Assembly: GCA_023488925.1 (NCBI GenBank)
Contig: JAMDDA010000031.1
Span: 1,371 to 9,336, forward strand
Direction: 5' to 3'
Source: Actinomycetota bacterium
Lineage (GTDB): Bacteria; Actinomycetota; Thermoleophilia; RBG-16-64-13
Length of the DNA stretch: 7,966 bases
Below are positions 4,544 through 7,966 of the stretch, piece by piece (the stretch's first letter is position 1; each line of letters begins with the position of its first letter). The position numbers and the translations under genes were made by a program. The notes under the pieces were generated by a model. That model saw only the letters and a program-made list of their open reading frames with translations, made no database searches and was not told the origin of the DNA.

Positions 4544-6841
4544 ATGTCTGAGCTCTATGCCGACCTCGGCCTCACCCGCGACGAGTACCTCAGAATCTGC
4601 GATGTCCAGGGCCGGGAGCCGACTCATGTGGAGCTCGCGGTCTACTCTCTCATGTGGAGCGAACACTGCGGCTACAAGCATTCCCGCCCCTTCCTCGGGC
4701 GGTTCCCCACGGCGGGGGAGAGGGTGCTCCAGGGCCCGGGCGAGAACGCGGGCATAGTCGACATCGGCGGCGGGCTGGCGGTCGCCATGAAGATCGAGAG
4801 TCACAATCACCCCTCCGCAGTCGAGCCATACCAGGGGGCGGCCACCGGGGTGGGCGGCATTCTGCGCGACATCTTCGCCATGGGCGCCCGGCCCATCTGC
4901 AGCCTCGACTCGCTCCGTTTCGGGGAGATCGCTCCGCTCCCGGTGGATACGGCTGCGAGTGCCGCCCCGCAGGGCGCGGGGGGCACGCCTTCGGTGGCAC
5001 CCGCCGTTGCCGGGGGTGGTATGGAGCGCCAACGCTATCTGTTCGAGCACGTGGTGGCCGGCATTGGTGGATACGGCAACTGCATGGGCATCCCCACGGT
5101 GGCCGGCGAGGTTTACTTCGAAGATGCGTACTCGGGCAACTGCCTGGTGAACGCCATGACCGTGGGTCTGGTGCGCCACGAACACATCGTGCGGAGCCGG
5201 GCGGCGGGAGTGGGCAACCATGTGGTGCTGTTCGGCTCCAAGACCGGGCGGGACGGCATCGGGGGAGCGAGCGTCCTCGCCAGCCAAGAGTTCGACGAGT
5301 CCCTGGAGGAGAAGCGGCCCTCCGTGCAGGTGGGCGACCCTTTCACCGAGAAGAAGCTGCTCGAGGTGTGTCTGGAGTTACTGGCGCGGCGCAAGTTCGT
5401 GGCCTTGCAAGACCTGGGGGCGGCCGGCATCGCCTCCTCGTCCAGTGAGATGGCGGCGAAGGGTGGTGTAGGCATCGACATCCACACCGATCGGGTTCCC
5501 CTCCGCGAAGCGGACATGGCCCCCTGGGAGATCATGATCAGCGAGAGCCAGGAGCGGATGCTGGCCGTCGTCACGCCGGCCGACTGGGAAGACGTGGCCG
5601 CAGCCTGCGACCGCTGGGATCTCGACTGCACCATCGTCGGCGTGGTAACGGACACCGGCCGCCTGCGTGTTTTCCACCACGGCGAGCTGGTGGGCGACAT
5701 GCCCGCGCGTGCTCTGGCCGACGCGCCCGTGTGCACAGTGGCGCAAGAGCGGCCGGCTCACGAGGTGGATCAGCCGGTCGAGCTCGCGGCGTGGCCCGCT
5801 CCGCAGGCCCCACCGGAAGAAATACTGCTCGACCTCCTCGGCTCCCCCAACATCGCCAGTCGCCGCTGGATCTGGCAGCAGTACGACCACCAGGTGCAGC
5901 TGAACACCGTCCTGCTCCCGGGTGGAGATGCGGCGGTACTGCGGATCAAGCAAACCGGCGTCGGTCTGGCGGTGTGCACGGACGGCAACGGTCGGCGCAC
6001 GTACTTGGACCCCTACCGGGGAGGCAAGGAGGCAGTGGCGGAAGCGGCGCGCAACGTCTCGTGCACAGGGGCCGCCCCGGTGGCCATCACCAACTGCCTC
6101 AACTTCGGCAACCCGGAGAAGGGGCCTATCGCTTCCCAGTTCGCCCGGGCGGTGGAGGGTATGGCCGAGGCCTGCAAAGCCTTCGGTATTCCCGTCATCT
6201 CGGGGAATGTCTCCTTCTACAACGAGAGCTTCGGTCAGGCCGTCTATCCCACTCCGGTGGTGGGCATGCTGGGGCTCATGCCCGCCGTGGGGGCCCGTTG
6301 CGGTGTCGCCTTTCGGCGGGAGGGCGACGTGGTGTTACTGCTGGGCGACACCGCCCCTGCCCTCGACGGCTCCGAGTACCAGAAGCGTTGGTTCGGTCGG
6401 GTGGAAGGACGCATTCCCGATGTGGACCTTGCGGCTGAGGTGCAGTTGCAGGCCGTGGTGCGTCGGGCAATCGCCGAGGGCCTGCTCCGCTCGGCTCACG
6501 ACTGTTCCGACGGGGGGCTGGCGGTGGCGCTGGCCGAGAGCTGCTTGGCCGGGGGTTTGGGAGCCCGCGTGAACCTGGAGGGCATCGCCGGACAGGCAGT
6601 CGGCCGGTACGATGTGACGCTTTTCGGAGAAGGGCCCACGCGGGTGGTGGTGAGCGCGGCGCCGGAGCTGGTCGGGGACGTGCGCAGGCTCTGCGAGGAA
6701 GCAGGGGTACCCTGCCGGGTGCTGGGCACGGTGGGGGGAAACAGTCTGGCCGTGCAGCTGGGGGCCGAGCAGGTGGCGATCCCGCTGCCGGCCATGCGTG
6801 ATGCCTACGAGGGAGGGCTGGAGCGCGCCCTCGCCGGCTGA
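4544..6841 (+). CDS. purL: FGAM synthase synthetase subunit PurL (small type) with internal insertion
   Basis: The protein has 765 residues from ATG 4544, slightly longer than the usual 715-745. PurL uses ATP and ammonia from PurQ to convert FGAR to FGAM, in a complex with PurS. Motifs in order are MWSEHCGYKHS (37-47), GPGENAGIVDIG (64-75), KIESHNHPSAVEPYQGAATG (83-102), VAGIGGYGNCMGIPTVAGE (171-189), LQDLGAAG (288-295), EIMISESQERML (329-340), RRWIWQQYDHQV (440-451), NCLNFGNPEKGP (517-528), ISGNVSFYNES (552-562) and HDCSDGGLAVALAES (652-666). Both halves of the duplicated AIRS/PurM-like fold are complete. Between LRFG (124-127) and RYLFE (164-168) there are 36 residues where relatives I recall have about eight: an Ala/Pro/Gly-rich insertion of about 28 residues. 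The GTG at 4508 would add 12 residues that resemble nothing in the family, so I reject it. The stop at 6839-6841 is 36 bases before purF. Confidence 0.97.
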   Translation: MSELYADLGLTRDEYLRICDVQGREPTHVELAVYSLMWSEHCGYKHSRPFLGRFPTAGERVLQGPGENAGIVDIGGGLAVAMKIESHNHPSAVEPYQGAATGVGGILRDIFAMGARPICSLDSLRFGEIAPLPVDTAASAAPQGAGGTPSVAPAVAGGGMERQRYLFEHVVAGIGGYGNCMGIPTVAGEVYFEDAYSGNCLVNAMTVGLVRHEHIVRSRAAGVGNHVVLFGSKTGRDGIGGASVLASQEFDESLEEKRPSVQVGDPFTEKKLLEVCLELLARRKFVALQDLGAAGIASSSSEMAAKGGVGIDIHTDRVPLREADMAPWEIMISESQERMLAVVTPADWEDVAAACDRWDLDCTIVGVVTDTGRLRVFHHGELVGDMPARALADAPVCTVAQERPAHEVDQPVELAAWPAPQAPPEEILLDLLGSPNIASRRWIWQQYDHQVQLNTVLLPGGDAAVLRIKQTGVGLAVCTDGNGRRTYLDPYRGGKEAVAEAARNVSCTGAAPVAITNCLNFGNPEKGPIASQFARAVEGMAEACKAFGIPVISGNVSFYNESFGQAVYPTPVVGMLGLMPAVGARCGVAFRREGDVVLLLGDTAPALDGSEYQKRWFGRVEGRIPDVDLAAEVQLQAVVRRAIAEGLLRSAHDCSDGGLAVALAESCLAGGLGARVNLEGIAGQAVGRYDVTLFGEGPTRVVVSAAPELVGDVRRLCEEAGVPCRVLGTVGGNSLAVQLGAEQVAIPLPAMRDAYEGGLERALAG

Positions 6842-6862
6842 GCGCGCCCGACCCGCGTGCAC

Positions 6863-6868
6863 TATACT
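6863..6868 (+). promoter_or_regulatory. -10-like element just upstream of purF, possible leaderless promoter
   Basis: TATACT matches five of six bases of TATAAT and ends six bases before GTG 6875 and nine before ATG 6878. A transcript starting about 6-9 bases downstream would begin at the purF start codon. No purine-rich ribosome-binding site precedes purF, which agrees with a leaderless message. No clear -35 is visible, so this remains a candidate. Confidence 0.35.
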
Positions 6869-6877
6869 GACCTGGTG

Positions 6878-7966
6878 ATGATGTATCTCGAGCATCTCGA
6901 CTCGCCCCGGGAGGAGTGCGGCGTTTTCGCCATCTACGACCCGGAGCGCGACGTGGCCCGCCTCACGTTCTTCGCGCTTTACGCCCTCCAGCACCGCGGG
7001 CAGGAGTCGGCGGGGATCGCGGTGAGTGACCACGGCGACATCCTGGTCTTCAAGGAGATGGGCCTGGTCTCGCAGGTCTTCAAGGAAGAGACCCTGCGTA
7101 CCCTCTCCGGGCAGATGGCCATCGGTCACGTGCGCTACTCGACCACCGGCTCGAGCGAATGGCGCAACGCGCAGCCTGTCCACCGCCCCCGTAACGGGTC
7201 GGCCATCGCCCTGGCCCACAACGGGAACCTGGTGAACACCGACGAACTCCGCCGCGAGCTGCTCGAGCGGGGCGTGGAGCTCTCTTCCACCTCCGATACC
7301 GAGGTCATGGCCGCCCTCCTGGCCGAGCACCCCGCAGGCGACGTCAAAGAAGCCCTGCGCGACGTGATCCCCCGGCTGCGGGGAGCCTTCAGCGCGGTCC
7401 TGCTCGACGGGGAGCAGGTGATCGGCTTCCGGGACCCCTTCGGCATCCGGCCTCTCGTGCTGGGGCGACTGGAGGAGCGCTACGTTCTCGCCAGCGAGAC
7501 CGCCGCCTTCGACATCATCGGGGCCGTGCCCGTGCGCGAGATCGAACCCGGCGAGATGTGCTGGATCGACGAGACGGGCTACCACAGCGAGCGTGTAGTC
7601 GACCGCAAAGGGGAGGCTCTCTGCATCTTCGAGTTCATATACTTCGCTCGCCCCGACTCCGTCATGAAGAACGTGACGCTCTACGCCGCCCGGAGCCGCA
7701 TGGGCGAGGAGCTGGCCGTGGAGTCGCCGGCGGAAGCCGACCTGGTCATTCCGGTGCCCGACACGGGGAATTCGGCGGCCATCGGCTACTCGGCCCGCAG
7801 CGGTATCCCTTTTGGGGAGGGGCTGGTCAAGAACCGCTACGTGGGTCGCACTTTCATTGATCCCGACGACAACCTGCGCCGGCGCGGCATCCGCATGAAA
7901 CTGAATCCGCTCTCCTCGGCCATCCGGGGTAAGCGACTCGTGGTGGTCGACGACTCCATCGTGCGG
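6878..7966 (+). CDS. purF: Amidophosphoribosyltransferase PurF (C-terminus outside window)
   Basis: There are 363 codons with no stop before the window edge; the family is usually about 460-500 residues, so roughly the last quarter is missing. PurF makes 5-phosphoribosylamine from PRPP and glutamine, the committed and feedback-inhibited step of the pathway. From ATG 6878 a 13-residue propeptide (MMYLEHLDSPREE) precedes CGVFAIY, whose Cys14 would become the N-terminal nucleophile after cleavage. Further motifs are LQHRGQESAGI (37-47), GHVRYSTTG (83-91), AHNGNLVN (113-120), FRDPFGIRPLV (184-194), CIFEFIYFARPDS (249-261), PVPDTGNSAA (292-301), LVKNRYVGRTFI (316-327) and the start of the PRPP loop VVVDDSIVR (355-363). 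Cys249 is where iron-sulfur-type enzymes have a cluster ligand; the other ligands lie outside the window. GTG 6857, GTG 6875 and ATG 6881 are alternative starts; none has a clear ribosome-binding site. Confidence 0.95.
   Translation, partial: MMYLEHLDSPREECGVFAIYDPERDVARLTFFALYALQHRGQESAGIAVSDHGDILVFKEMGLVSQVFKEETLRTLSGQMAIGHVRYSTTGSSEWRNAQPVHRPRNGSAIALAHNGNLVNTDELRRELLERGVELSSTSDTEVMAALLAEHPAGDVKEALRDVIPRLRGAFSAVLLDGEQVIGFRDPFGIRPLVLGRLEERYVLASETAAFDIIGAVPVREIEPGEMCWIDETGYHSERVVDRKGEALCIFEFIYFARPDSVMKNVTLYAARSRMGEELAVESPAEADLVIPVPDTGNSAAIGYSARSGIPFGEGLVKNRYVGRTFIDPDDNLRRRGIRMKLNPLSSAIRGKRLVVVDDSIVR

Noticed and set aside
3418..4545. A 375-codon - strand frame antisense to purQ and the zinc-ribbon gene
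   Set aside because: A shadow of GC-rich coding sequence; PurQ on the other strand has the full catalytic triad.
6335..7585. A 416-codon - strand frame antisense to purL and purF
   Set aside because: No motifs, and both genes on the + strand are clear enzymes.

Overview
The window is GC-rich bacterial chromosomal DNA with almost no non-coding space. Its core is a purine-biosynthesis operon on the + strand in the order purC - purS - purQ - small zinc-ribbon gene - purL - purF. A separate two-gene unit on the - strand runs the opposite way. Separate PurS, PurQ and a 'small' PurL, together with a PurF that has a propeptide before its catalytic Cys, is the Gram-positive/actinobacterial-type arrangement rather than the single long PurL of enterobacteria. 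The base composition and frequent GTG starts fit a high-GC Gram-positive-like lineage, possibly a deep-branching actinomycete relative, but the sequence alone does not fix the taxon.

Left part, - strand (1-2110): a 143-residue protein with four predicted membrane helices is followed with zero spacing (TAG then GTG) by a large protein. The large protein has a Vps62/DUF946-like domain, a long coiled coil and a C-terminal hydrophobic hairpin that runs off the left edge. This pair is not obviously linked to purine metabolism and is the least understood part of the window.

Centre (2111-2251): the 141-bp divergent region holds an extended -10-like element facing purC, a GC-rich inverted repeat and a possible six-codon leader ORF that overlaps the purC start. 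I see no purine riboswitch.

Right part, + strand (2252-7966): PurC makes SAICAR. PurS, PurQ and PurL form the FGAM synthase complex (PurS bridge, PurQ glutaminase, PurL synthetase). PurF, cut by the right edge, makes phosphoribosylamine, the first committed step. purS and purQ overlap by four bases.

Unusual points inside an otherwise ordinary operon are: three perfect 17-bp tandem repeats that include the purC stop codon; a roughly 45-residue C-terminal tail on PurS; a roughly 28-residue Ala/Pro/Gly-rich insertion in PurL; a small zinc-ribbon gene between purQ and purL whose ATG has no ribosome-binding site but lies inside a 10-codon ORF that has a strong one; and a -10-like TATACT placed so that purF could be made from a leaderless internal transcript. 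I do not see a clearly new defence or mobile system here, and no CRISPR, tRNA, rRNA or insertion sequence.
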